Shown here: in pieces, positions 7,172 to 15,382 of the stretch
Numbering within the stretch: position 1 is the first letter of the stretch
Layout: every line of letters starts with the position of its first letter
From: an uncultured Actinomycetes bacterium
GTDB lineage: Bacteria > Actinomycetota > Actinomycetes > S36-B12 > UBA10799
Assembly (NCBI GenBank): GCA_946803585.1
Contig: CAMPEQ010000011.1
Coordinates: forward strand, 620,001-684,000
Length of the DNA: 64,000 nucleotides
Reading direction: 5' to 3'
Program-made: the position numbers and the translations under genes
Notes under the pieces: generated by a model
What the model was told of the DNA's origin: nothing
The model's input: only the letters and a program-made list of their open reading frames with translations
Databases searched by the model: none

Positions 7172-8578
7172 CTAGGACGCCACACCCTGCGGCTCTTGTC
7201 GACGCTTCCGTAACTCCACGATCTTCTCGCCAATCGGTCGACTAATTCTGCCGTTCAGGATAATGATCACGTAGATGGCGCTAGCCCAGGCTACGTTCTG
7301 GGTGATCCACACAACAACGACGACTCCCAGGAACGCTGCCGCCATGACGAGTGAGCGAATCATCGACGTTACCCCGTCGGATTCACTCGCGGGCGCAACG
7401 GACAACTTCTTCCCGTACATCGCATAGACACCGATCGCGCTAAGCGAGACGGAAGTGAAGAACATCGCCAGCATGTAGATGACCATCGTCTCCGGAACAT
7501 CCGCAGCAGCCTGCAATGCTGAGGTCGTCGGTAGGAATGAGATGAACATCAGGAAGAACAAGTTGAGCCAGAGCAGGACAGTGTCAGCTCCCAAGACCCT
7601 TCGGAAGATCCGACAATGAGCCATCCAAAAGACACTGATCAGAAGAAAAGTTGTGAGGTAGTTCGACCAAGGTACGTCGCGTAGGCTCTCCAGAATTGCC
7701 GCATTTGTGATGTCCGAGGCCTCCGGGGGCCGTAGCTGGAGAGCAAGGATCGTCACTGCGATCGCTACCACTCCGTCTGTGAGGACCTTAATGCGATCAG
7801 TGTCGCTCCCGTTTCTGATTCGGGAGAGAACACTCCTGACCCTCGTTGCCTCCTGCTCATCGACGTCGGCCGCCGCGCTCCACTCCCCGTCGTCACTGTG
7901 GAGAATGATCTCCGTTGCCTGCTCTGGGACTGGCCAGATGCGGCGTAGGACCAATGCCACGACAACCAGCAGCAGCCACATAGTCAGGGAAAGTCGATAT
8001 ACGAGCGAACTTTCCGTTTCCCAACTGACCGCCGCCAGAATCGCACCCACTCCAAGAGTCACCGGGCTGTTGACAAGCTGGGACCGGACGTACTTGATCG
8101 TCCCAGACGGCAGTCGCGGAATCGTGAGTCGCTGACGCAGAGCTAGCTCCCACTGCAACCAGAGAATGACTCCAATCAGGACCAGAGGTATGAGCAGGGC
8201 GAGGAGGGCAACGGGTGAGCCATCGGACTCCCCAAGGAGTTGGGCAGGGTAGGGCAGCGCCGCAACTAGTGCGAGCATCGCAATATTGAGCCAGACCAGG
8301 GCCTTCGACGTCCGCTTGATATATCGGAAGATCAGGTGATGGCGCCACCATAGGAACGCCACGACCAGGAACGTCCCAAAGTAGACGCCATAAGCGCGAG
8401 CACTCTCGGCCACATACTCGCCGATCGGTTCTCCGCCGGCTTGACCGATGTTTTCCGGAATATCACCAAGGTCAAGGGCGATAAAGGTCATGGCAATAGC
8501 AAAGACCGCATCGGAGAACCCGAGCAGACGCTCATTTTGCTCTGATGTCGTGTCGACGCTCGAGATCTGTTCAGCCAT
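7172..8578 (-). CDS. Tandem TMEM175/DUF1211-family membrane protein
   Basis: 468 residues with about 12 membrane helices in two homologous halves. The first half starts with the hallmark R-x3-F-S-D motif (Arg17...FSD, residues 21-23, then AVFAIAMT), which lines the pore of TMEM175 potassium channels. The second half repeats the pattern near residue 268 as DRIKVLTDGVVAIAVT, with LTD replacing FSD. Bacterial TMEM175 proteins normally have one six-helix unit and form tetramers. A two-unit chain resembles the animal protein, which dimerises. A roughly 50-residue charged linker containing SDDGEWSAAADVDEQEATR separates the halves. Probable K+ or H+ leak channel. Confidence 0.75.
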   Translation of the reverse strand: MAEQISSVDTTSEQNERLLGFSDAVFAIAMTFIALDLGDIPENIGQAGGEPIGEYVAESARAYGVYFGTFLVVAFLWWRHHLIFRYIKRTSKALVWLNIAMLALVAALPYPAQLLGESDGSPVALLALLIPLVLIGVILWLQWELALRQRLTIPRLPSGTIKYVRSQLVNSPVTLGVGAILAAVSWETESSLVYRLSLTMWLLLVVVALVLRRIWPVPEQATEIILHSDDGEWSAAADVDEQEATRVRSVLSRIRNGSDTDRIKVLTDGVVAIAVTILALQLRPPEASDITNAAILESLRDVPWSNYLTTFLLISVFWMAHCRIFRRVLGADTVLLWLNLFFLMFISFLPTTSALQAAADVPETMVIYMLAMFFTSVSLSAIGVYAMYGKKLSVAPASESDGVTSMIRSLVMAAAFLGVVVVVWITQNVAWASAIYVIIILNGRISRPIGEKIVELRKRRQEPQGVAS

Positions 8579-8736
8579 GGTGCTAGCAAAGGTATCGACT
8601 GACTTCCTAGCGATGCAGCCTCACTCGCACTCCGCGCTCGCCTTCGGCCGATTGGTGTTCTGTTCGAGAAGAGGGCTAGGTGCGAGGCGCTTGGGCTACT
8701 CAATCGAACAGGTGTGTGAAACAACAGGCTTGTAAG

Positions 8737-8768
8737 TAATCCCCAGCCGGGGATAACTATGTGGATAA
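8737..8768. promoter_or_regulatory. Cluster of DnaA-box-like 9-mers outside oriC
   Basis: Three 9-mers lie within 32 bases: TAATCCCCA (+, 8737-8745), TTATCCCCG (-, 8748-8756) and a perfect TTATCCACA (-, 8760-8768). The 313-base gap that holds them (8579-8891) has no gene. Confidence 0.5.
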
Positions 8769-8779
8769 CTCGAAAATTG

Positions 8780-8849
8780 CTGAAACCCCACCCGAAGTGC
8801 CAGCAACCCTGCTAGTAGACAAGGCCCTGAACTCCGAATGGGGTTTCAG
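8780..8849. repeat. 11-bp inverted repeat with 48-nt spacer
   Basis: CTGAAACCCCA at 8780-8790 is exactly inverted as TGGGGTTTCAG at 8839-8849, between the thiolase stop and the TMEM175-like start, next to the DnaA-box cluster. It could be paired operator half-sites or the base of a long hairpin ending the thiolase transcript. Confidence 0.5.
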
Positions 8850-8891
8850 TTCGATCTATCTGAAAATCCCTGATATTACGGGGAGAAAGTG

Positions 8892-10040
8892 CTAGAGAAG
8901 CTCAAGAATGGTCGCGTTTGCCATTCCGCCACCCTCACACATTGTCTGCAGTCCGTAGCGGATGTTATCCCGCTTCATGTTGTGGATAAGTGTCGTTGTG
9001 AGCCGAGCACCGGATGCTCCAAGTGGGTGACCGAGTGCCATCGCCCCACCATTCGGGTTCAGTAGCGCGGGATCTGCGCCCGTCTCGGCCAGCCACGCAC
9101 CGACGACCGAAGCGAAAGCCTCATTGACCTCAAAGGTGCCAATGTCATCGATAGTCAGACCCGACTTGGCCAGGACCTTCTCGGTCGCAGGAATCGGCCC
9201 GGTCAGCATCATCACTGGGTCACTTCCGGCAACAACACCGGTGTGGAACCGCACGAGGGGAGTCAAGCCTAGTTCGGCAGCCTTCTCGCTCGTGGTCACG
9301 AGCAGTGCTGCGGACCCGTCAGAGATCTGTGAGGCGTTTCCGGCGCTCACCACTCCGCCTTCTTTGAACGGGGTCGGAAGGGTTCCGAGCTTCTCCACGT
9401 TCGAACCAGGTCGAATGCCCTGATCTGCAGTGAAGTCTCCGACCGCCACGATCTCCTCATCGAAGAGGCCGTCGGCGGTTGCCTTCGCTGCACGATCGTG
9501 CGATGTCACTGCGAGTTGATCGAGGTATTCCCGCGAGAGACCCCACTTCTCGGCGATCATCTCTGCCCCAACGCCCTGGTTGAAAATGATCCCGGGGTAA
9601 CGCTTCTGCATCTCTGGGCTAAACGGTCCGTCTCCGCCGACAATGTTGGAGCCCATTGGGATCCGCGACATCGACTCGACGCCACCGGCGATCACAATGT
9701 CGTTCATTCCGGAGAGCACGCTGGCGGCGGCGAAGCTCAGCGCCTGCTGGCTGGACCCACATTGGCGGTCGACGGTTGTAGCCGGAACAGACTCTGGGAA
9801 GCCGGCGGCCAACACCGCGTGACGCCCGACGTTGAATCCCTGCTCGCCGGTCTGTGACACACAGCCCCAGAAGACATCTTCGACAACAGCTGGGTCGATC
9901 CCGGTCTGCTCGACGATCGCCCGCAACGGAAGAGCGGCCAAGTCCACCGCGTGAATGCCCGAGAGCGCTCCCTTTACTGGCTTTCCGACACCAACTGGGG
10001 TTCGGACTGCTGCACAAATGACTGCGTCGCGCTGGCTCAC
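8892..10040 (-). CDS. Thiolase (acetyl-CoA C-acyltransferase)
   Basis: 382 residues, complete. It catalyses CoA-dependent thiolytic cleavage of 3-ketoacyl-CoA or condensation of two acyl-CoAs. Acyl-accepting Cys94 lies in DRQCGSS, followed by NEAFA, the His of ALGHPLGASGAR and the C-terminal Cys in MCEGGGMANA. It resembles steroid/fatty-acid degradation thiolases of actinobacteria. The GTG start at 10040 has an excellent AGGAGG six bases upstream. It lies 18 bases downstream of the rhomboid gene and is probably co-transcribed, though no functional link is obvious. No dehydrogenase partner is nearby. Confidence 0.92.
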   Translation of the reverse strand: MSQRDAVICAAVRTPVGVGKPVKGALSGIHAVDLAALPLRAIVEQTGIDPAVVEDVFWGCVSQTGEQGFNVGRHAVLAAGFPESVPATTVDRQCGSSQQALSFAAASVLSGMNDIVIAGGVESMSRIPMGSNIVGGDGPFSPEMQKRYPGIIFNQGVGAEMIAEKWGLSREYLDQLAVTSHDRAAKATADGLFDEEIVAVGDFTADQGIRPGSNVEKLGTLPTPFKEGGVVSAGNASQISDGSAALLVTTSEKAAELGLTPLVRFHTGVVAGSDPVMMLTGPIPATEKVLAKSGLTIDDIGTFEVNEAFASVVGAWLAETGADPALLNPNGGAMALGHPLGASGARLTTTLIHNMKRDNIRYGLQTMCEGGGMANATILELL

Positions 10041-10058
10041 AAATTCCTCCTGGAGTTA

Positions 10059-11057
10059 CTACAACTGGACTTTCGGACTCGGGTGACCGAACTCGTCGAC
10101 TTCGATTCTAGAATCCGCCGGATACTCAGATAGCTGCTGGGTACTGACGCCGGAGTTAGTAATGGTCGGTTGCTGGAACTGCGAACGAATCTGCTCAGTG
10201 CGCCACGCACACATCGCGACGAGGACTCCGGCGATGATTAGGAGGCCGACAACCTGAACCAGAACCTTTTGCCGCTCCGGTGCGTAGGCATAGACGGCCG
10301 CAACGGCCGCGCCGACAACCAACCCGCCTAAGTGAGCACGCCAGTCGATGGATCCACCCGGAATGAAGCCGATCACCAGGTTGATTCCCAGCAGAATCGC
10401 CACCTGGGTTACGTCGACGCGCAGTTGGCGTCCGGCGATCACTAGCGCCGCCATCAGACCGAAGATTGCGCCACTGGCTCCCACTGACACCGTGTTCAGC
10501 GGTGAGAAGCAGTAGGAGGCAACCGATCCTCCGAGCGCGGCCAGCAGGTAAAGCGCGATGAATCGAATATGGCCTAGTAGGCGCTCCAGGGGCGGCCCCA
10601 ACATGACCAAAACCAGCATGTTGAAGGCGATATGCAGGATGCTCCAGTGAAGAAACGCTGCCGTGATCAGTCGGTACCACTGACCGTCAATAGCAATGTA
10701 GATCGGTCGCATGCCGAAATCGGCTGCCAAACCATCGGCCCCTACTCCTGTCATGGAGATGAGGAACAGTGCAACGCAGGCACCAATGAGGGTGTAGGCG
10801 ACGAACGGAGTCCCGCCGGGGCGCTTAGTGACAGCCCCAGCGGCCACGGCTGCCCCGGAATAGACCGGAGCTGTCTTGGCACCCTCGGCTACGCAGGCCG
10901 GACACTGGAATCCGACTGGCGCGGCGACCATACATTCATGACAGATCGGTCGACCACAGCGTGTACAGCTGATTCGGGTCTCGCGATCGGGGTGAGCTGG
11001 GCAAACCGGCGCGGGGCCGGCTTGCCCGTACTCGGGTGGCGGTGAGCCCTGGCTCAA
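10059..11057 (-). CDS. Rhomboid intramembrane serine protease with N-terminal zinc finger
   Basis: 332 residues. Residues 19-56 contain a B-box-like zinc finger (CPAH...CTRCGRPICHECMV...CPAC). Six or more membrane helices follow, with the catalytic serine in GASGAIFG (Ser195) and the catalytic histidine in AHLGGLVVG (His242); the HxxxN motif (HIAFN, 142-146) supplies the oxyanion hole. It cleaves membrane proteins within or near their transmembrane segments; substrates are unknown. The start is TTG at 11057, immediately after the ppiA stop TAG, with GAGGG just upstream, so translation is coupled to ppiA. Confidence 0.9.
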   Translation of the reverse strand: MSQGSPPPEYGQAGPAPVCPAHPDRETRISCTRCGRPICHECMVAAPVGFQCPACVAEGAKTAPVYSGAAVAAGAVTKRPGGTPFVAYTLIGACVALFLISMTGVGADGLAADFGMRPIYIAIDGQWYRLITAAFLHWSILHIAFNMLVLVMLGPPLERLLGHIRFIALYLLAALGGSVASYCFSPLNTVSVGASGAIFGLMAALVIAGRQLRVDVTQVAILLGINLVIGFIPGGSIDWRAHLGGLVVGAAVAAVYAYAPERQKVLVQVVGLLIIAGVLVAMCAWRTEQIRSQFQQPTITNSGVSTQQLSEYPADSRIEVDEFGHPSPKVQL

Positions 11058-11588
11058 CTAGCCCTCGACACGGTTGATCGTGATCGAGTTAATGACCATA
11101 TCCTCGGTCGGTTTGTCATTGCGTCCGGTCGAGGTGTCGCCGATCTTGCTGACGATATCGCGGGATTCCTGGTTCGCGACCTCACCGAAGATGGTGTGCT
11201 TGTGGGTCAGCCACGGGGTCGGCACCAGGGTGATGAAGAACTGTGAGCCGTTGGTGTTGGGCCCGGCATTGGCCATCGCTAGCAAGAATGGGCGGTCAAA
11301 CTGTAGTTCCGGGTGGAACTCGTCGGCGAACTTGTAGCCCGGGCCACCGGTTCCGGTTCCGAGTGGATCCCCACCCTGAATCATGAAGTTCTCGATGACG
11401 CGGTGGAAGGTGGTGCCGTCATAGAGGGCGCCTTCACCGGTCTTGCGAGTCTTGGGGTCGTTCCACTCCTGAGTTCCATCGGCCAGGCCGACGAAGTTGC
11501 GCACAGTCTTAGGTGCGTGATCAGGGAACAGATTGACCAAGATATCGCCTTGGTTCGTGTGCAGAGTCGCAGTAAGAGTTTCAGCCAT
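11058..11588 (-). CDS. ppiA: Peptidyl-prolyl cis-trans isomerase, cyclophilin type
   Basis: A 176-residue cyclophilin. It has the catalytic-site signatures [17 protein letters not shown] (Arg of FHRV), [16 protein letters not shown] and HTIFGEV. There is no signal peptide, so it acts in the cytoplasm. ATG at 11588 preceded by GAGG is preferred over the upstream 11612 start, because [14 protein letters not shown] is the conserved N-terminus. It heads the ppiA-rhomboid-thiolase set. A ppiA gene near the gyrase/tRNA cluster is conserved in mycobacteria (Rv0009). Confidence 0.93.
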   Translation of the reverse strand: MAETLTATLHTNQGDILVNLFPDHAPKTVRNFVGLADGTQEWNDPKTRKTGEGALYDGTTFHRVIENFMIQGGDPLGTGTGGPGYKFADEFHPELQFDRPFLLAMANAGPNTNGSQFFITLVPTPWLTHKHTIFGEVANQESRDIVSKIGDTSTGRNDKPTEDMVINSITINRVEG

Positions 11589-11642
11589 TTCTCGATCCTC
11601 ACATGGACGCAATCGGCGTAGTTAGGTCGGGTACCCGATCAC

Positions 11643-12221
11643 CTAGTCGGTGTTGAGCTTCACCTTTCGGCGCTCGATGAACAGGGTCGTGATCAGTTTT
11701 GACGCCGCGGCCAGCACCACGATGTTGAAGACCATCTGAACCAACACCACGAAGCGGCCCATTTGGCCCTTCGCCACGACATCGCCAAATCCGACCGTCA
11801 TTGATGTCGACACCGTGAAGTAGATCGCGTCCAGGTGAGTTTGTAGCCCGTCAATCTCCCCTGCTACCCCGCTAAGGCGGTAGAAGCTGACCGCGAAGAA
11901 CATCAGCATCGCGATGATGAGAACGAGCACGCTCAGGATTCGCAGCCGAGTGTCCCGTCGGGCGCGGCCAGTGAACTGCCGGATAATCATCACGAAGGCG
12001 GCTGTACACAGCAGGATCAAGCCGACGCTGAAGAACAGTACGTCAGCCCCATCAATCGGCGTCGACTTCGGCGGCACAAATATGAATCCGACAATCATGA
12101 TGATGCCGAGGGCAGCGATGCAAGCAAACTCGAGTCTGGTCGCGGGCAGCACATCCTGATCGGTCGTGTCATCAGTGCTGGCGGCAGAGTCGGGATTGGT
12201 TGGTTCTGTCTGGCTACTCAC
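11643..12221 (-). CDS. Potassium channel with TVGFG selectivity filter
   Basis: 192 residues with four hydrophobic helices. The last two flank a pore loop reading FTVSTSMTVGFGDVV (filter TVGFG, residues 142-146), the K+ selectivity filter with Phe for the more common Tyr. The first two helices (about 33-50 and 60-80) and an Arg-rich loop resemble a reduced voltage-sensor-like module, but there is no regularly spaced Arg S4. No RCK domain is attached. It lies 50 bases downstream of a Na+/H+ antiporter on the same strand, suggesting joint ion homeostasis. GTG start. Confidence 0.87.
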   Translation of the reverse strand: MSSQTEPTNPDSAASTDDTTDQDVLPATRLEFACIAALGIIMIVGFIFVPPKSTPIDGADVLFFSVGLILLCTAAFVMIIRQFTGRARRDTRLRILSVLVLIIAMLMFFAVSFYRLSGVAGEIDGLQTHLDAIYFTVSTSMTVGFGDVVAKGQMGRFVVLVQMVFNIVVLAAASKLITTLFIERRKVKLNTD

Positions 12222-12271
12222 GGTGGCGGTGTCACTTCCTGTCGATCTAGCGAGCTCGCGTCGTGAGAACG

Positions 12272-13567
12272 CTATCTGACGGATCCATTCGTCCCATGGT
12301 GTTCATGGGTAAACGCCGCTCCGCGTGGCGCGGGTTCTGAGCTCGGTAGGGACTCCTGTGTCGGTTGCTCTCGTGCCACCCACGCGCCGTAGCGTTTGGC
12401 CAGCGGTGTGGCACTAATCCCATGGGCGAACACACTCAAAACGACCGCCACCAATAGGGCGCTGAGAACCGGATGTAAGACGACGTCTGCCTCACCGAGT
12501 TCTTCGATCGCCAGCAACGCAAAAACGACCGTTGCCAGCCCGCGCGGACCGAACCAGCCCACAATAGCGACCGTTGGCAGACGGAAATCGGTGCCCAACA
12601 AACTAAGCCAAACCGGCGCGAATCGCAAGACAGTCAGGGCGGCGACAGCAACAACAACGGGTTGCCAACTTAGGCCCGTCGCGAGCACTCCAACTATCAG
12701 CCCACCAGCGAGGAACCACACGAACCAGCCGCCTAGATCAGCCACCGTTTCCAACAGACTCGCGGTTGGTGGATTCTGACGTAGAAGTGGCGAGGACGCG
12801 CCGAACGTGATCCCACCGACAAACGCCGCGATGAACGCGTTCGCTCCCACCACCTCTGCGACCAGGAAGATGAGAACTGGGACGAGCAGTACGGTCACAG
12901 CTTGGGAGGTCTTGGAGCTATCCATGTGGCGGGCGGAGTACTGCAGAAGCCGAGCGGTCAGGACGGCCAAGCCAATTCCAACGGTGAGGGCTAGTGCAAC
13001 TGGAATTACCGCAATCTCCAGGACTGCCGGGGTGCCATCCCCTTCGTTTGCGGCAAGCACGGCAAGGGCGAACAGCACGATCGGAGTCGCAAGGCCGTCA
13101 TTGAGGCCGCTCTCGACGTTGAGCATTCGCCGTACCCGTAACGGCACCACCGGGTTCATCACCGTTGGCGCACCGAGGCCGGCATCGGTCGGGGTGATCG
13201 CGGCCGCGATTAGGAGGGCACCCATCACACCAACAGCAGGCATGAGCCACGAGGTGAGACCGAAAGTCAGCAAGACGGCCAGCGGAAATCCGATACCCAG
13301 CAGACGGGCGGGAACCCGCCAATCGGAACCGAGGGACTTCAGTCGCACCGTGGAGGCATCGTGGAATAGGACTAGGGCCAGCGTCACCTCGGCCGCGAAC
13401 TGTACGACTCCGTTGTCAGCCTCTAGCTGATCAAATAACCCGAATGAAGCTGCCCCGGCCACGAGGAACACCATCGGAGCCGTCACTAGATGGCGGGTAA
13501 ACCATCGGCTATAGAGCGCAAAACCCACCATCACGACCACCACAACGGTCATCGTTAGCGCGGTCAC
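12272..13567 (-). CDS. Cation:proton antiporter (CPA1/NhaP-like)
   Basis: 431 residues with about 12 membrane helices. ITPTDAGLG and, further on, NVESGLNDGLATPIV are the ion-binding motifs of CPA1 Na+(K+)/H+ exchangers; the Asp of LNDG is the likely transport carboxylate. The C-terminal tail after helix 12 is short and charged (REQPTQESLPSSEPAPRG). GTG start at 13567 with GGTGAT just upstream. It neighbours the K+ channel on the same strand and the lipase upstream. Confidence 0.88.
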   Translation of the reverse strand: MTALTMTVVVVVMVGFALYSRWFTRHLVTAPMVFLVAGAASFGLFDQLEADNGVVQFAAEVTLALVLFHDASTVRLKSLGSDWRVPARLLGIGFPLAVLLTFGLTSWLMPAVGVMGALLIAAAITPTDAGLGAPTVMNPVVPLRVRRMLNVESGLNDGLATPIVLFALAVLAANEGDGTPAVLEIAVIPVALALTVGIGLAVLTARLLQYSARHMDSSKTSQAVTVLLVPVLIFLVAEVVGANAFIAAFVGGITFGASSPLLRQNPPTASLLETVADLGGWFVWFLAGGLIVGVLATGLSWQPVVVAVAALTVLRFAPVWLSLLGTDFRLPTVAIVGWFGPRGLATVVFALLAIEELGEADVVLHPVLSALLVAVVLSVFAHGISATPLAKRYGAWVAREQPTQESLPSSEPAPRGAAFTHEHHGTNGSVR

Positions 13568-13594
13568 GCCATCACCGGTGAGAGTCGATCGTGT

Positions 13595-13638
13595 CTGTAG
13601 GGCAAATCGGTTGGTATCGCGACCGATTTGCCCGACAG
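13595..13638 (-). terminator. Hairpin repeat (family A, copy 1) downstream of the lipase gene
   Basis: GGGCAAATCGGT (13600-13611) pairs perfectly with ACCGATTTGCCC (13622-13633) across a 10-nt loop, extended by CTGT/ACAG after a one-base mismatch. It lies 32 bases after the lipase stop and is the likely terminator. A second copy with an identical right arm is at 34915-34948. Confidence 0.6.
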
Positions 13639-13670
13639 AACGGTTCCAGCCTCATTGCGGGTACCCGAAC

Positions 13671-14933
13671 CTACTTGGCGGGGGTCACGGGAGGAGTGAA
13701 AGCGCAGTTCGGGGTTTGCGTTTCACCGGCGAATCGCTCCTGGATCCAGTCCGTCTCCAACGGCCAACCCGCGAGCAGAGTGTTGTTATGTGTCATGGGT
13801 CCGGCAAGTGAACCGGTCGCGAGTTGACCCAACCAGTTGACCTGAAGATTAGACCCGGCCTCACACCATTCCACCTGTAGTTTGGCGCTGGTATTGGCCA
13901 GCACGACACCGTCACCGATTGCCTGGGTGAGCATCATCGGTATCGACGGAGGCAGCGGCTTTGGTGTCTGTTCCTCCAGGGCTTTGGCGAACCCAGGTGC
14001 CCCGATTGGTGATCGAGAGAACATCTCCTTGCCAAACGTCGTTTGAATCTGAGCCGTAAGCCCTGCCGCTTCGATGCACTTGTAGGCAATATCGCGGTAT
14101 TCGCTTTGACCGTTGTCAGTCAGCACGTCGGCGGGGTTGATCTCTGGGTAGACAAGTGGCCACGACACGAGCACATCAGGACCGATCACCCAGCCAATCA
14201 AAGTGTTCCATTGCTGATCGAGTAGCGATGCAAGCTCTACGGCGGGGGCGGTAACCGTGACTCCTAGGAGCTCGAGCTCCGGAGCCAACTTCTCGCTGAG
14301 CGCACCGGTCCAGATCGCCGAGTGACCGCCTTGTGATTGCCCCATGACGACGTACTTGGATCCCGCCTGGCTCCCCGGGAAGTTCTGCGCGACCCTCACG
14401 GAGTTGACCACGTCCTCGGCTTCACTCTCGCCGATCAAGTAGTAAGGATCACCGGGCGTTCCAAGGCCAACGTAGTCAGTGGCAGTGACCACCCAGCCCA
14501 GGTCGGCCATCGTCTGAATGAACGGAACGCTGACCGGTTGATCTGGGTTTCGAGAGGGCGCGCAAGCATCTCCGAACCCGGTTGTTCCGTGCGCGTAAGC
14601 AACAACGGGACGCTCGCCGGTAGCCGGAGCCGTTGGGATGAACAGCAATCCGCCGGTGACGGCAGCCTCACCAGAAGGGATACGCGATACAGACAGCGTC
14701 CGATACACCTTGACGTCAGTCAGCGCATCCTCGAAGTACGTCACCGGCTCGGAACGGATAATCGTGCCGGGTTTTGTCGACGGGAGGGGGCTCGGCGGGG
14801 TGTAGAAGGGGTCGAGATCAGCTTGCTGCTGCGCGGACTCTTCCTTCGGTGCAACCACGGCGATGGTGAGGGTTACTGCGCCGGCCACAACAATCGCCAG
14901 GACCACGATCAGGATTACTTTCAATGCGCGCAT
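13671..14933 (-). CDS. Secretory lipase-family alpha/beta hydrolase
   Basis: 420 residues. An N-terminal hydrophobic segment (residues 7-27) serves as a signal or membrane anchor and is followed by a Pro-rich stretch. The hydrolase domain resembles the LIP/secretory lipase family: AHGTTGFGDACAPS carries the oxyanion region and VVMGQSQGGHSA the nucleophile elbow with Ser200. An Asp and a His (PMTHNNTL) near the C-terminus could complete the triad. It probably hydrolyses esters or lipids at the cell surface. It is not part of the conserved oriC gene order and looks like an insertion between ppiA and the tRNA cluster, together with the antiporter and K+ channel. Confidence 0.85.
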   Translation of the reverse strand: MRALKVILIVVLAIVVAGAVTLTIAVVAPKEESAQQQADLDPFYTPPSPLPSTKPGTIIRSEPVTYFEDALTDVKVYRTLSVSRIPSGEAAVTGGLLFIPTAPATGERPVVAYAHGTTGFGDACAPSRNPDQPVSVPFIQTMADLGWVVTATDYVGLGTPGDPYYLIGESEAEDVVNSVRVAQNFPGSQAGSKYVVMGQSQGGHSAIWTGALSEKLAPELELLGVTVTAPAVELASLLDQQWNTLIGWVIGPDVLVSWPLVYPEINPADVLTDNGQSEYRDIAYKCIEAAGLTAQIQTTFGKEMFSRSPIGAPGFAKALEEQTPKPLPPSIPMMLTQAIGDGVVLANTSAKLQVEWCEAGSNLQVNWLGQLATGSLAGPMTHNNTLLAGWPLETDWIQERFAGETQTPNCAFTPPVTPAK

Positions 14934-15006
14934 GGCGACAGCCTAGGGACTACCCAACCTAGATTCGACTTGATATGTCGCGACGCGAAAAACAACGGGG
15001 AGAGTG

Positions 15007-15079
15007 TGGAGCCTAGGAGATTCGAACTCCTGACATCTGCCTTGCAAAGGCAGCGCTCTACCAACTGAGCTAAGGCCCC
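15007..15079 (-). tRNA. tRNA-Ala(TGC)
   Basis: 73 nt with a complete cloverleaf. Acceptor GGGGCCT pairs with AGGCTCC, the D arm contains AGCTCAGTTGGTAGAGC, the anticodon loop is TTGCAAA (TGC), and the T arm is AGGAGTTCGAATCTCCT. The 3' CCA is not encoded, so the pcnA product must add it. In many actinobacteria tRNA-Ile and tRNA-Ala lie downstream of gyrA. Confidence 0.97.
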
Positions 15080-15088
15080 GGGTGACGA

Positions 15089-15214
15089 CTAGCGAAGATC
15101 GGGCTCGCTTGTCGCCTCGTTCCACAGATCTTTCTCTGCCTGGTTCGCCGACACCTGGCGGTAGACGACGTACGCAGCTGCTGCAAGTGCTCCGATGAGC
15201 AATAATTTCTTCAT
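15089..15214 (-). CDS. DLW-39 family small membrane protein
   Basis: 41 residues. MKKLLLIGALAAAAYVVYRQ is a single N-terminal membrane helix, followed by VSANQAEKDLWNEATSEPDL. The DLW motif and length are diagnostic of the actinobacterial DLW-39 family, which is found near the gyrA/tRNA cluster and has no known function. The gene lies between tRNA-Ile and tRNA-Ala: its ATG begins one base after the tRNA-Ile discriminator base, and its stop is nine bases before tRNA-Ala. There is no room for a Shine-Dalgarno outside the tRNA itself, so the mRNA is probably leaderless after tRNA processing. Confidence 0.88.
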   Translation of the reverse strand: MKKLLLIGALAAAAYVVYRQVSANQAEKDLWNEATSEPDLR

Positions 15215-15215
15215 G

Positions 15216-15290
15216 TGGGCCTAGGTGGACTTGAACCACCGACCTCTTCCTTATCAGGGAAGCGCTCTAACCAGGCTGAGCTATAGGCCC
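15216..15290 (-). tRNA. tRNA-Ile(GAT)
   Basis: 75 nt. Acceptor GGGCCTA pairs with TAGGCCC, the D arm is AGCTCAGCCTGGTTAGAGC, the anticodon loop is CTGATAA (GAT), and the T arm is GGTGGTTCAAGTCCACC. No 3' CCA is encoded; the discriminator A is followed by C and then the ATG of the DLW-39 gene. Confidence 0.97.
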
Positions 15291-15382
15291 ATTGGGGAAC
15301 CGACTCGCTAGATTACCTCGCCGGCCTCGTGCTGTCGAAGGCAGAGTGCTCGATGTGAGCAACTCCTCTCTGAGGATCGAAC

